From Thermoflexales bacterium (GTDB lineage: Bacteria; Chloroflexota; Anaerolineae; J036; Brachytrichaceae), in NCBI GenBank assembly GCA_025056895.1, contig JANWVJ010000005.1, forward strand, positions 1 to 56,048: a DNA stretch of 56,048 nucleotides. Direction: 5' to 3'. Of this stretch, positions 7,597-15,409 are shown piece after piece. A program made the position numbers and the translations under genes. Every line of letters starts with the position of its first letter. Positions within the stretch are counted from its first letter, which is position 1. The notes under the pieces are model-generated. The model did not search any database and was not told the origin of the DNA. It was given only the letters and a program-made list of their open reading frames with translations.

Positions 7597-9849
7597 ATGT
7601 CTTTGAAACAAGATGCTCTGGACTACCACAGCAGTCCGCCAGCCGGCAAGCTGGAGATTGTGCCGACCAAGCCTTCGGCGACACAACGCGACTTGTCGCT
7701 GGCTTATTCTCCTGGCGTTGCCGAGCCGTGCCTAGCCATCGAGCAAAACCCAGAAGATGCGTACCTATACACCGGCAAGGGCAATTTGATCGCCGTGGTC
7801 ACAAACGGCACCGCCGTGCTGGGCCTCGGAGACATCGGGGCGCTGGCCGGCAAGCCGGTCATGGAAGGCAAAGCGTTGCTCTTCAAACGCTTTGCCGATG
7901 TCAACGCCATCGATATCGAAATCAACACGCACGACCCAGACTTGCTCATTCAGACGGTCAAGTTACTCGAGCCGACCTTCGGCGGCGTCAACCTTGAAGA
8001 CATCAAGGCGCCGGAGTGCTTTTACATCGAAGAGACGCTGAAGCGCGAGATGAACATTCCGGTGTTCCACGATGATCAGCACGGGACGGCCATCATCTCC
8101 GGCGCCGGCTTGCTGAACGCGCTGGAGTTGCAGGGCAAACGAATTGGAGCGGTTCGCATCGTATTCAACGGAGCCGGCGCATCAGCCATCGCCTGCGCGC
8201 GCTTCTATTTGCAACTGGGGGCGCGGCGCGAGAACATTCTGATGTGCGACAGCAAGGGAGTGGTCTTCAAAGGTCGTACCGCCGGCATGACGCCTCAGAA
8301 GGAAGAGTTCGCCGCCGACACGCCGCTGCGCACTCTGGAGCAGGCCCTGGCCGGGGCAGATGTATTTGTCGGGCTGTCGGTAAAGGACGCCGTGACGCCG
8401 GAGATGATCCGGCGCATGGCGGCGCGCCCGATAATCTTTGCGCTGGCCAACCCGGATCCGGAAATCCCATATGATGTTGCAAAGGCCGTCCGGCCCGATG
8501 CGATTGTCGCCACCGGCCGCTCCGATTTCCCCAACCAGGTGAACAATGTGCTGGGCTTTCCGTTTATCTTTCGGGGGGCGCTAGACGTGCGCGCGCGCCA
8601 GATCAACGAAGAGATGAAAGTGGCGGCTGCGCATGCGCTGGCCGCATTGGCGCGCGAAGATGTGCCGGAGGCGGTGGTTAAAGCATACGGCTTGTCCTCT
8701 CTCGAATTCGGACCGGACTACATCATCCCGAAGCCGGTTGATTCGCGTGTGTTGTTGTGGGAAGCGCCGGCCATCGCTAAAGCAGCCATGGAAAGCGGCG
8801 CAGCGCGCATTCACCTCGACCTCGACCGCTATCGCGAGCAACTGGAAGCGCGGTTGGGCAAGTCCAAAGAAATGATGCGCATCGTGTTCAACAAGGCCAA
8901 GGCGCGCTCGAAAAGATTGGCGCTGGCCGAAGGGGAAAACGAGCGCATCATCCGCGCCGCGCGGCAGATCGCCGAAGAGAAGATCGCCGCGCCGGTGCTG
9001 CTGGGTGACCGAGTGACGATCCTGGCTAAAGCGCACGACGCGCGGATTGATCTGTCCGGCATCGAGGTTGTTGATCCCGTCAAATCTGCCGAGCTGGAAC
9101 GGTACACCCAGCGCTTGTTCGAGCTGCGCGCGCGCAAAGGCGTGACGCGCAACGAAGCCGAGCATTTGATCCGCGATCCGAACTACTACGCCGCAGTGAT
9201 GGTGGAGATGGGCGACGCCGATGCGATGTTGACCGGCCTGAGCTTTCACTACCCAGACGCGCTGCGTCCAGCGTTGCAAATCATTCGCACGGCCCCGCAG
9301 TGGACAACAGCCGCCGGCGTATATATGGTGACGCTGCGCAATCGCGTGTTGTTCTTCGCCGACACGACGATCAATATTGACCCCGACGCCGACAAGCTGG
9401 CCGAAATCGCCATCCTAACGGCCCGTTTGGCCGTCCACTTCGATGTTGAACCGAGCATCGCCATGCTCAGCTATTCCAACTTCGGCAGCGTGCGCGACGC
9501 GCGTACCGACAAAGTGCGGCAGGCAGTGGACATTGTGCGCCAGCGCGCGCCGCACTTGGAGATTGACGGCGAGATGCAGGCCGATACAGCGCTGGTGCCG
9601 GAGCTGCTCAAAGGCACCTATCCGTTCAGCACGCTGCGACGCCCGCCAAATGTCCTGATCTTTCCCAATCTGGAAGCCGGCAACATCGGCTACAAACTGG
9701 TACAACGGCTGGGCAACGCAGAAGTGGTCGGCCCGATCGTGGTCGGCCTCAACAAGCCCGCCTACGTGCTCCAACGCGGCGACGAAGTAAAAGACATCGT
9801 CAATTTAGCTGCCATTGCGGCTGTCGAAGCCCAAGAGAGCAGCTCATAG
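7597..9849 (+). CDS. maeB: NADP-type malic enzyme fused to a phosphotransacetylase-like domain
   Basis: The 750-residue protein has the MaeB architecture. Residues 1-425 are malic enzyme: [12 protein letters not shown], the malate/metal site [11 protein letters not shown] near residue 160, the nucleotide-binding [15 protein letters not shown] and [10 protein letters not shown]. Residues 430-750 resemble phosphate acetyltransferase, with [13 protein letters not shown] and [16 protein letters not shown]. It should catalyse oxidative decarboxylation of malate to pyruvate; in studied MaeB proteins the C-terminal domain regulates through acetyl-CoA rather than catalysing acetyl transfer. A TAGGA motif precedes the ATG. 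The epimerase gene follows on the same strand after 34 bases. Confidence 0.93.
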   Translation: MSLKQDALDYHSSPPAGKLEIVPTKPSATQRDLSLAYSPGVAEPCLAIEQNPEDAYLYTGKGNLIAVVTNGTAVLGLGDIGALAGKPVMEGKALLFKRFADVNAIDIEINTHDPDLLIQTVKLLEPTFGGVNLEDIKAPECFYIEETLKREMNIPVFHDDQHGTAIISGAGLLNALELQGKRIGAVRIVFNGAGASAIACARFYLQLGARRENILMCDSKGVVFKGRTAGMTPQKEEFAADTPLRTLEQALAGADVFVGLSVKDAVTPEMIRRMAARPIIFALANPDPEIPYDVAKAVRPDAIVATGRSDFPNQVNNVLGFPFIFRGALDVRARQINEEMKVAAAHALAALAREDVPEAVVKAYGLSSLEFGPDYIIPKPVDSRVLLWEAPAIAKAAMESGAARIHLDLDRYREQLEARLGKSKEMMRIVFNKAKARSKRLALAEGENERIIRAARQIAEEKIAAPVLLGDRVTILAKAHDARIDLSGIEVVDPVKSAELERYTQRLFELRARKGVTRNEAEHLIRDPNYYAAVMVEMGDADAMLTGLSFHYPDALRPALQIIRTAPQWTTAAGVYMVTLRNRVLFFADTTINIDPDADKLAEIAILTARLAVHFDVEPSIAMLSYSNFGSVRDARTDKVRQAVDIVRQRAPHLEIDGEMQADTALVPELLKGTYPFSTLRRPPNVLIFPNLEAGNIGYKLVQRLGNAEVVGPIVVGLNKPAYVLQRGDEVKDIVNLAAIAAVEAQESSS

Positions 9850-9883
9850 CGCGCAGGATGCGCATTTTTGTGAGGATGCAAGC

Positions 9884-10705
9884 ATGTTGAAGGTGCTCGT
9901 GACCGGGGCAACCGGACTGGTCGGTAACATTGTTTATGCACGGCTGGCCGCGCAGCCGGAGCGATACGACGTGTATGCCTCTGCGCGACGAGCGCGTCCC
10001 TCGGCGCGCGCGGAGACAATGGCTTACACCGACATTCCATCGGAGCGGCTGCGCTTGGCCGATCTGACCGATTTCGACGCCATGCGGCGTGCGGTTGAGG
10101 GCATGGATGTTGTGGTGCACATGGCAGCCGAGCCAAACGTGGACGCGCCATGGGAGAATGTGCTGCACAGCAACATCATCGGCAGCTATCACCTGTTCGA
10201 AGCCAGCCGGCTGGCCGGCGTCAAGCGCGTGATCTACGCCAGCACCAACATGGTGGTGTTCGGATATCTGCGCGATGAGCCGTATCGCTCAAGCTTGATG
10301 CACAGCCCTGAACACATCACCCCACAGGATTTCCCGCCGGTGCGACATGATCAACCGCCCTGGCCGACGTCGCTTTATGCGTGCAGCAAGATTTTTGGGG
10401 AATCGTTGGCCCGAATGTACGCCACATTACACAACTTGTCCTGCATCTGCCTGCGCATCGGCTGGGTGACGGCCGATGATCAATTGCCCACTCCCTGGGC
10501 GCGTCTGTTGTGGTGCAGTCAGCGCGACATCGCCCAATTGGTCGAGCGGTGCATCAACGCGCCCGACAGCTTGCGCTTCGACATCTTCTTCGGCCAGTCG
10601 AACAATCGCTACAACCTGGTCGATATCCAGCACGCGCGAGACGTGCTGGGATACGCGCCACAGGATAGCGCAGAAGACCGGTTGGCCCAAAAACGGCGGG
10701 CATAA
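9884..10705 (+). CDS. NAD(P)-dependent epimerase/dehydratase family protein
   Basis: This 273-residue short-chain dehydrogenase (extended type) opens with a Rossmann motif VLVTGATGLVG. It has VVHMAAEPNV and the active-site YACSK (Tyr-x-x-x-Lys near residue 165), as in NAD-dependent sugar epimerases and uronate dehydrogenases. The C-terminal region containing FFGQSNNRYNLVD and a LGYAPQD stretch resembles uronate dehydrogenase-like members, but the substrate cannot be assigned. An in-frame ATG occurs at 9815 inside maeB; the ATG at 9884 is chosen because GAGG lies eight bases upstream and the Rossmann strand begins there. Confidence 0.8.
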   Translation: MLKVLVTGATGLVGNIVYARLAAQPERYDVYASARRARPSARAETMAYTDIPSERLRLADLTDFDAMRRAVEGMDVVVHMAAEPNVDAPWENVLHSNIIGSYHLFEASRLAGVKRVIYASTNMVVFGYLRDEPYRSSLMHSPEHITPQDFPPVRHDQPPWPTSLYACSKIFGESLARMYATLHNLSCICLRIGWVTADDQLPTPWARLLWCSQRDIAQLVERCINAPDSLRFDIFFGQSNNRYNLVDIQHARDVLGYAPQDSAEDRLAQKRRA

Positions 10706-10722
10706 AAGCTCAAGACGGGGCT

Positions 10723-11271
10723 TTACATGCCGCGTGTGTCAATCGGCCCCGGCAACAGGTCACGCCGGCCGTCGATATAGCCGGCCACCCATTGCGCCAG
10801 GCGCTGTCCCAGCCGTCGGCAGGCAGCGATTTCTTTTGGATCGCGCGGCTCGCCGGCTGTGACTGCGCCATAGTGCAAAGTGAACTGCTTGCCGACGTAA
10901 TCCGTTACGCCAAACACGAGGAACCCAAAGTTCATCAACACAGTCAGCAGCGCCATACAGGCCAACTCGCTGCCGCCACCCCATCCACCTGAAGAAGAAA
11001 AGGCGCAGGCGATTTTGCCGTCCACCTTGCCCCATATGCCGTCTGAGAGGTCATCCCAGAAACGCTTCATCTTCCAGGACATCACGCCCAGGTTGGTCGG
11101 CGAGCCGACGGCCAAGCCGTCGGCCCACACAATGTCCTCTTGGCCGGCTTCGTCCACCGATTTAACGCGGACTTCTGTGTGGGCAACGGTGCGCGCGCCC
11201 TCGGCCACATGAACGGCCATTTTGGCCGTGTAACCGGTTCGGCTGTCGTACAGGACGAGAACCTTTCCCAT
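10723..11271 (-). CDS. Flavodoxin-like NAD(P)H:quinone oxidoreductase (WrbA-type fold)
   Basis: The roughly 182-residue protein has a flavodoxin fold. The FMN phosphate loop is YDSRTGYTAKMA near the N terminus. A second FMN contact follows in GSPTNLGVMSWKMK, and SSSGGWGGGSELA is the third loop, as in WrbA and related NAD(P)H-quinone reductases. It probably uses FMN to reduce quinones by two electrons or acts as an electron carrier. A GTG at 11283 is in frame, but the ATG at 11271 fits the family N terminus (MGKVLVLYDS). The phytanoyl-CoA dioxygenase-like gene ends just upstream on the same strand, so the two are probably co-transcribed. Confidence 0.8.
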   Translation of the reverse strand: MGKVLVLYDSRTGYTAKMAVHVAEGARTVAHTEVRVKSVDEAGQEDIVWADGLAVGSPTNLGVMSWKMKRFWDDLSDGIWGKVDGKIACAFSSSGGWGGGSELACMALLTVLMNFGFLVFGVTDYVGKQFTLHYGAVTAGEPRDPKEIAACRRLGQRLAQWVAGYIDGRRDLLPGPIDTRGM

Positions 11272-11288
11272 CGAGCAATGCACCGAAT

Positions 11289-12113
11289 CTAACTGGAATA
11301 CAGAACAGGATTGATCGGCGAGGCCGCCGGTTCACCGATCTTGACGCCGGGCAACCAACCATGCCAGTCATTCACGTGCGCCTTGCGCTGCGGTTCAATC
11401 AGGCGGATACCGTCTTCCATGTAGATGACGGTCATCACAGCGCGTGGGCGATCGGTTTTGTTCGCGCCGGCACGGTGGAATGTCCAGCCGTAGTGATAGC
11501 TCACCTCGCCCAGCTCATAGGGCGTTTCGTCGATGGGGAAGTTGCGCAGGTTAAATTGCATCTGCCGCTCACTTTCGTCGCTGATTTCGAGATCACGGCC
11601 TTTCTCGAAGCGATGGCTGCCGATGCTGAATGCCAGCGGCCCCATTTCGAGCGGTGTTTCTTGTAAAGGAATCCATACCGTGCAGGTATTGCCGTTGCTC
11701 AAGGGCCAGTAAAACTGGTCAGCGTGCCACGGCGTGATCCCACCACCCGGCTCTTTGTAGAGCGCCTGGTCGTGATACATGCGCACGCCGGCTACGCCCA
11801 TCAGCTCGGCGGCAATACGCGCCAGGCGACGTGAGAAGGCAAACTCGCGCGCTACCTCACTCTTGGTCCAGATGTTCATGACCTGTAGAAAGGCTTTGCC
11901 ATACGTATCGCGCTGATCGAGTGGGCGTGTCTCGGTATTGAGCAAGTGCACCATGCGCGTAATCTCCGCGCCGTAGTATTCAATCACTTCTGGAGATAAA
12001 ACGCCTTTAAGCTTGACGTAGCCCTTTTCTCGGAAATGGCGAATCGCCTCTTCTGACAAAGGGAACACTTCATCTAACTGACGTTTCAATTCTTCACGGT
12101 TGATCTGACTCAT
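11289..12113 (-). CDS. Phytanoyl-CoA dioxygenase family protein
   Basis: The 274-residue protein belongs to the Fe(II)/2-oxoglutarate-dependent PhyH superfamily. The iron ligands appear as HxD in ITPWHADQFYWP (near residue 135) and a distal His in YGWTFHRAGANKT, followed by an Arg (DRPRAVMTV) that would bind 2-oxoglutarate. The start is the ATG at 12113, with GGAGA six bases upstream; an in-frame ATG two codons earlier is less well placed. The family hydroxylates diverse small molecules, and nothing nearby identifies the substrate. The flavodoxin gene immediately downstream could supply reducing power, which is inference only. Confidence 0.85.
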   Translation of the reverse strand: MSQINREELKRQLDEVFPLSEEAIRHFREKGYVKLKGVLSPEVIEYYGAEITRMVHLLNTETRPLDQRDTYGKAFLQVMNIWTKSEVAREFAFSRRLARIAAELMGVAGVRMYHDQALYKEPGGGITPWHADQFYWPLSNGNTCTVWIPLQETPLEMGPLAFSIGSHRFEKGRDLEISDESERQMQFNLRNFPIDETPYELGEVSYHYGWTFHRAGANKTDRPRAVMTVIYMEDGIRLIEPQRKAHVNDWHGWLPGVKIGEPAASPINPVLYSS

Positions 12114-12234
12114 ATGCATTCTCCGTTTCGTTGTATGTCGCTATCCTACCGAGCAATGTTCTAATGCTGTCTATTCTCATGGGCCGAGCTTGCTCGCGGG
12201 CAAGGCTTTTGGCAGCGTGCCAAATTGACACATC

Positions 12235-13233
12235 TTACAACACACCACACGAGCCGGCATTAAACCAAGCCGAGATCAAGCGGTGAGAGATAGCAAATCG
12301 CTGGGGCAGGGTGATGGCGCCGGCATCCAGCCCGGCGCGCAACGCTTGGCGCGTGAACCAACGCGCATCAGCCAGTTCGCCATCGCGTAGCGTAATGTGT
12401 TCATCAACGGCCTGAGCGTGAAAACCTAACATCAAGGAAGCGGGAAAAGGAAAGGATTGTGAGCCGAAGTAGCGCAGCTCACTCAGTCGGATGCCCGTTT
12501 CTTCGTATACCTCACGGGCAACGGCTTGCTCGACCGTCTCGCCCGGCTCCATGAAACCGGCCAGCGTCGAGTAACGGCCGGTCGGCCAAGAGGGTTGCCG
12601 GCCTAGCAGCGCCCGCTCACCGCAAGGTGAAACCACCAATACGATGATGGCCGGATCGGTGCGCGGGAAATGATGGCGGCCACAGGCCGGATTGGCGCAG
12701 CGTCGCATGTGGCCGGCCTGCGCGCTGGTTGTTGGATGGCCGCAATCACTGCAAAAGCGACACCGCTGGTGCCAATACACCATCGCCCGCGCATAGGCCA
12801 GCACGGCCCAGTCTTCTGGCGAGAGCGCGTCGGACACGGTGCGCAGGTTCGCCCATCGGCCGTATTCGGTTAACGGCCCGACTTCAGCATCGGCGTGCTG
12901 ATCGGCGGCGCTGTCGGGAATACCGACGGCAAAGTAGGCCCGTCGGGCGCGTAGGCCCAGCAAGATGAGCGATTCGGCCCTGTCTAGCCACGGCGCGATA
13001 TCAGAAGCGGATAGGCCGGCCGGCTGTGGCGGATCGCCGGCGATCAAACTATCGAGCCGCCAGACCGGCACAAAGAGGGTGGTGGGATCAATGAGGCGCG
13101 CTTGCACCCAGTCCACATCGTCGCGCAAACTGCCGCTGCGGTCGAGCGGCGGCGCTACGTCAAAGTGCGCCGGCGAGGCCAGTGAGAACGTGCGCCAATC
13201 AACGGCCGGCAGAGTTGAGTCTGGTTGTGTCAT
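12235..13233 (-). CDS. nudC: NAD+ diphosphatase, NudC-type Nudix hydrolase
   Basis: The 332-residue protein has an N-terminal NudC domain, a zinc ribbon with four Cys (CSDCG and CANPACG) near residue 165, and a Nudix box GFMEPGETVEQAVAREVYEE beginning near residue 220. The motif SQSFPFPASLMLGFHA after the box matches the NudC-specific SQPWPFPxS. It cleaves NAD(H) to NMN(H) and AMP, and in some bacteria removes NAD caps from RNA. The open frame extends upstream to 13335, but the ATG at 13233 fits the family length. A TATACT seven bases before the ATG suggests a leaderless transcript. Confidence 0.9.
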   Translation of the reverse strand: MTQPDSTLPAVDWRTFSLASPAHFDVAPPLDRSGSLRDDVDWVQARLIDPTTLFVPVWRLDSLIAGDPPQPAGLSASDIAPWLDRAESLILLGLRARRAYFAVGIPDSAADQHADAEVGPLTEYGRWANLRTVSDALSPEDWAVLAYARAMVYWHQRCRFCSDCGHPTTSAQAGHMRRCANPACGRHHFPRTDPAIIVLVVSPCGERALLGRQPSWPTGRYSTLAGFMEPGETVEQAVAREVYEETGIRLSELRYFGSQSFPFPASLMLGFHAQAVDEHITLRDGELADARWFTRQALRAGLDAGAITLPQRFAISHRLISAWFNAGSCGVL

Positions 13234-13322
13234 GGGCCGCAGTATAGAAGATGGGCGCTCCGCTCCATAGAGGCTTTGTCTTCGGCACTCACCACAAGCA
13301 GCGAGATACAATAACACGCTGC

Positions 13323-13586
13323 ATGGACAACGCAATCACCCATACCTTGGCGCGCTACATCGCCGAGTCGATTCTCAATCAGCCTCGGCGCGTGATCCGC
13401 GAAGACGAGCCGCTCATCTCCAGCGGCTTGATCGATTCATTCCACTTGGTCGATCTGGGCTTGTTTGTCGAGGATCGCTTTGGTGTGCGGCTGGATGACA
13501 CAGAACTAAACAAAGAAACGTTTGACACGCTGGCGCAATTGACCGCCCTGATCACCACACGACGAGCGGAAGCCGGCCTATCGTGA
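13323..13586 (+). CDS. Acyl carrier protein-like protein
   Basis: This 87-residue protein fits the acyl/peptidyl carrier fold. The phosphopantetheine attachment Ser is in SGLIDSFHLVDL, where DSF replaces the usual DSL. It is followed by a helix VEDRFGVRLDD, as in carrier proteins. Such stand-alone carriers hold acyl or aminoacyl groups as thioesters. There is no fatty-acid synthase or peptide synthetase gene next to it, so its partner is unknown. The ATG at 13323 is chosen from the family N terminus; TACAAT lies ten bases upstream. The stop overlaps the 3' end of the converging phosphatase-like gene by nine bases. Confidence 0.82.
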   Translation: MDNAITHTLARYIAESILNQPRRVIREDEPLISSGLIDSFHLVDLGLFVEDRFGVRLDDTELNKETFDTLAQLTALITTRRAEAGLS

Positions 13587-14042
13587 ACCGTCACGAATCT
13601 GCGCTTTCATTCGCGCGATGAATTGCTCCCAAACTGGGTAGTCACTGCCGGCCCAAATCCGGGCGCGGAATGCTTCAGCTTGCTCTTCCGACCAGCCTAA
13701 CCACTTGAGGGCATACAGCGCGTAGAAGGCGGTGGCGCGGAAGTTTGCCGCGCAGTGCAACAAGACCTTGCCGGCGCCCGACCGCTGCATCGCCTGCTCG
13801 AACGCCGTGAAATCTTCGGGAGTAGGATTGTCCCATTCGACCGGAATGTGGATATATGCCATGCCCAACGATCGAACCAAGTGGCCTTCTTCCGGCAGCG
13901 CATTCGCCGAGCGTTCAGTCGCCAAGTTGATCACCGTGTCGAAGCCGGCAGCGGCTGCGGCGCTCAGCTCGTCAGGGGTGGGCTGACCGGCCGTGGCAAG
14001 TTTGTCGTGAACTTGGATGAAGTTGTAGATGGTTTCAATCAT
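13578..14042 (-). CDS. Protein tyrosine phosphatase-like protein
   Basis: The 154-residue protein has the Cys-phosphatase P-loop HCAANFRA (Cys-x5-Arg) near residue 98 and an early AGQPTPDELSAAAAAGF, typical of the DUF442/beta-lactamase hydrolase-like group of dual-specificity phosphatase-fold proteins. A downstream acidic EWDNPTPEDF may include the general acid Asp. It could dephosphorylate proteins or small molecules; in some relatives the domain is linked to sulfide metabolism. No such neighbour is present. A TATAGA box ten bases before the ATG suggests a very short leader. It overlaps the carrier protein gene tail to tail. Confidence 0.75.
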   Translation of the reverse strand: MIETIYNFIQVHDKLATAGQPTPDELSAAAAAGFDTVINLATERSANALPEEGHLVRSLGMAYIHIPVEWDNPTPEDFTAFEQAMQRSGAGKVLLHCAANFRATAFYALYALKWLGWSEEQAEAFRARIWAGSDYPVWEQFIARMKAQIRDGSR

Positions 14043-14095
14043 TTCTGCCAGTTCTATAATCTCTTTCGCAGCCCAGCGGGGCTGCGCACGATTGC

Positions 14096-15409
14096 ATGAG
14101 ATCAGAGTTCATTCACGATGCCCAACAGAATAACACGCGGCGCATCTTTGTGTTTCACTTGCGCCGAGCATTGCGGCATCTCTATGATCCAATTGAACTG
14201 CGCAAAAACCCGCTCCTTGTATTATTCGGATTCAGTGGGGATGGTGCCATCGTTGCCATGCGGCAGACGTTGGAAGCAGCAATTCGCTCGATGAAGCCGC
14301 CGGCCGGCCTGTCTCCCCAATCGGATGCATGGCGCGCTTACCGAGCGTTGTATCACCGCTATATCGAACAATTCGACCAAGTAAGCGTAGCTGCTAACTT
14401 GGGCCTGAGTGTGCGTCAACTGCGTCGGCAAGAACAGTCGGCCATCCAAACGCTGGCCGACCGACTGGTTGAACAATACAGTCTTGATTTGGAGAGTGCA
14501 TTCAAAGAGTCGTCTTTTGACGAAACGATCGCCGAGTCTGACATCGGCGCTCCTATCGGGGATTCAACCAGCGAAGGCGACGCCCTACCTGATGACATCG
14601 CCGACGAATTGAAATGGGCCGAGCGCGCTTTTCCCAGCCAGGTGATCGCGCTGGATGAAATTGTGCGGTCGGCCGTGCACACGATGCAACCGATGCTCCA
14701 ACAAGCAGGCATTGCGATCGATTGCAACCTGGCTGGCAAGGTCGGCGGTGACCTCCCTCGCGCCCTCGGCCCCTTCGTCTCGGTCAGACAGGCAACGCTC
14801 AACCTGTTGATTGCTGCCGTGCGATCAACAACCGGACAAGTGGTGCGCGTTGAATGCGGGTCGTCAGAGAGCGAAGTATGGATCGATGTGCAACCGATCA
14901 CGCCGACAGGCGACGCCGGCGAGGCGCTGACCGCAGCGCAACGATTGGCAACTCTAGCAGGCGGGCGACTGGAGTGTCGCACACTGGAGAACGATGTGCG
15001 AGCTGCGCGCCTCAGTCTGCCGAAGATCGAACAGCTCACCGTGCTGGCCATCGATGACAACCTAGATGCGCTGCACCTGTTCCAGCGCTACTTGGCCGGC
15101 AGTCGGTATGCGCTGATCGGCGCGCGGGATCCGCTTCGCGGGTTGGCGTTGGCGGAGGAAATCCGGCCACGGGTGATTGTGCTCGATGTGATGCTGCCCG
15201 GCTTAGACGGTTGGGAACTACTGGGTCGCCTGCGTGAAAACCCTGCCACGCAACGCATCCCCGTCGTGATCTGCACCATTTTGCCGCAAGAAGACCTGGC
15301 GCTGACGCTGGGTGCAGCCGGCTTCCTGCGCAAGCCGGTCAGCCGCGAGCGTCTGCTGGCTGTGCTCGATCAGCAGATCGAGGGGGCGCAGGAGAAAGCA
15401 AACGACTGA
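14096..15409 (+). CDS. Response regulator with N-terminal HTH-like region, HATPase-like middle and C-terminal receiver
   Basis: The 437-residue protein has an unusual order. Residues about 75-135 form a helix-turn-helix-like segment (VAANLGLSVRQLRRQEQ) resembling sigma region 4. Residues about 185-315 look like a degenerate histidine-kinase ATPase domain: a possible N-box helix (RQATLNLLIAAVR) but no clear DxGxG. Residues about 318-430 are a receiver with acidic pair IDDN, phosphoacceptor Asp in VLDVMLPGLDGWE, and Lys in LRKPV. It is probably a DNA-binding or signal-integration regulator. It converges on the hybrid kinase gene and the two coding regions overlap by 71 bases, so the pair may act together. 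The start at 14096 has no clear ribosome-binding site. Confidence 0.75.
   Translation: MRSEFIHDAQQNNTRRIFVFHLRRALRHLYDPIELRKNPLLVLFGFSGDGAIVAMRQTLEAAIRSMKPPAGLSPQSDAWRAYRALYHRYIEQFDQVSVAANLGLSVRQLRRQEQSAIQTLADRLVEQYSLDLESAFKESSFDETIAESDIGAPIGDSTSEGDALPDDIADELKWAERAFPSQVIALDEIVRSAVHTMQPMLQQAGIAIDCNLAGKVGGDLPRALGPFVSVRQATLNLLIAAVRSTTGQVVRVECGSSESEVWIDVQPITPTGDAGEALTAAQRLATLAGGRLECRTLENDVRAARLSLPKIEQLTVLAIDDNLDALHLFQRYLAGSRYALIGARDPLRGLALAEEIRPRVIVLDVMLPGLDGWELLGRLRENPATQRIPVVICTILPQEDLALTLGAAGFLRKPVSRERLLAVLDQQIEGAQEKAND

Noticed and set aside
10690-10722. Weak hairpin after the epimerase gene
   Set aside because: The stem is only five pairs and lacks a T run, so it cannot be supported as a terminator.
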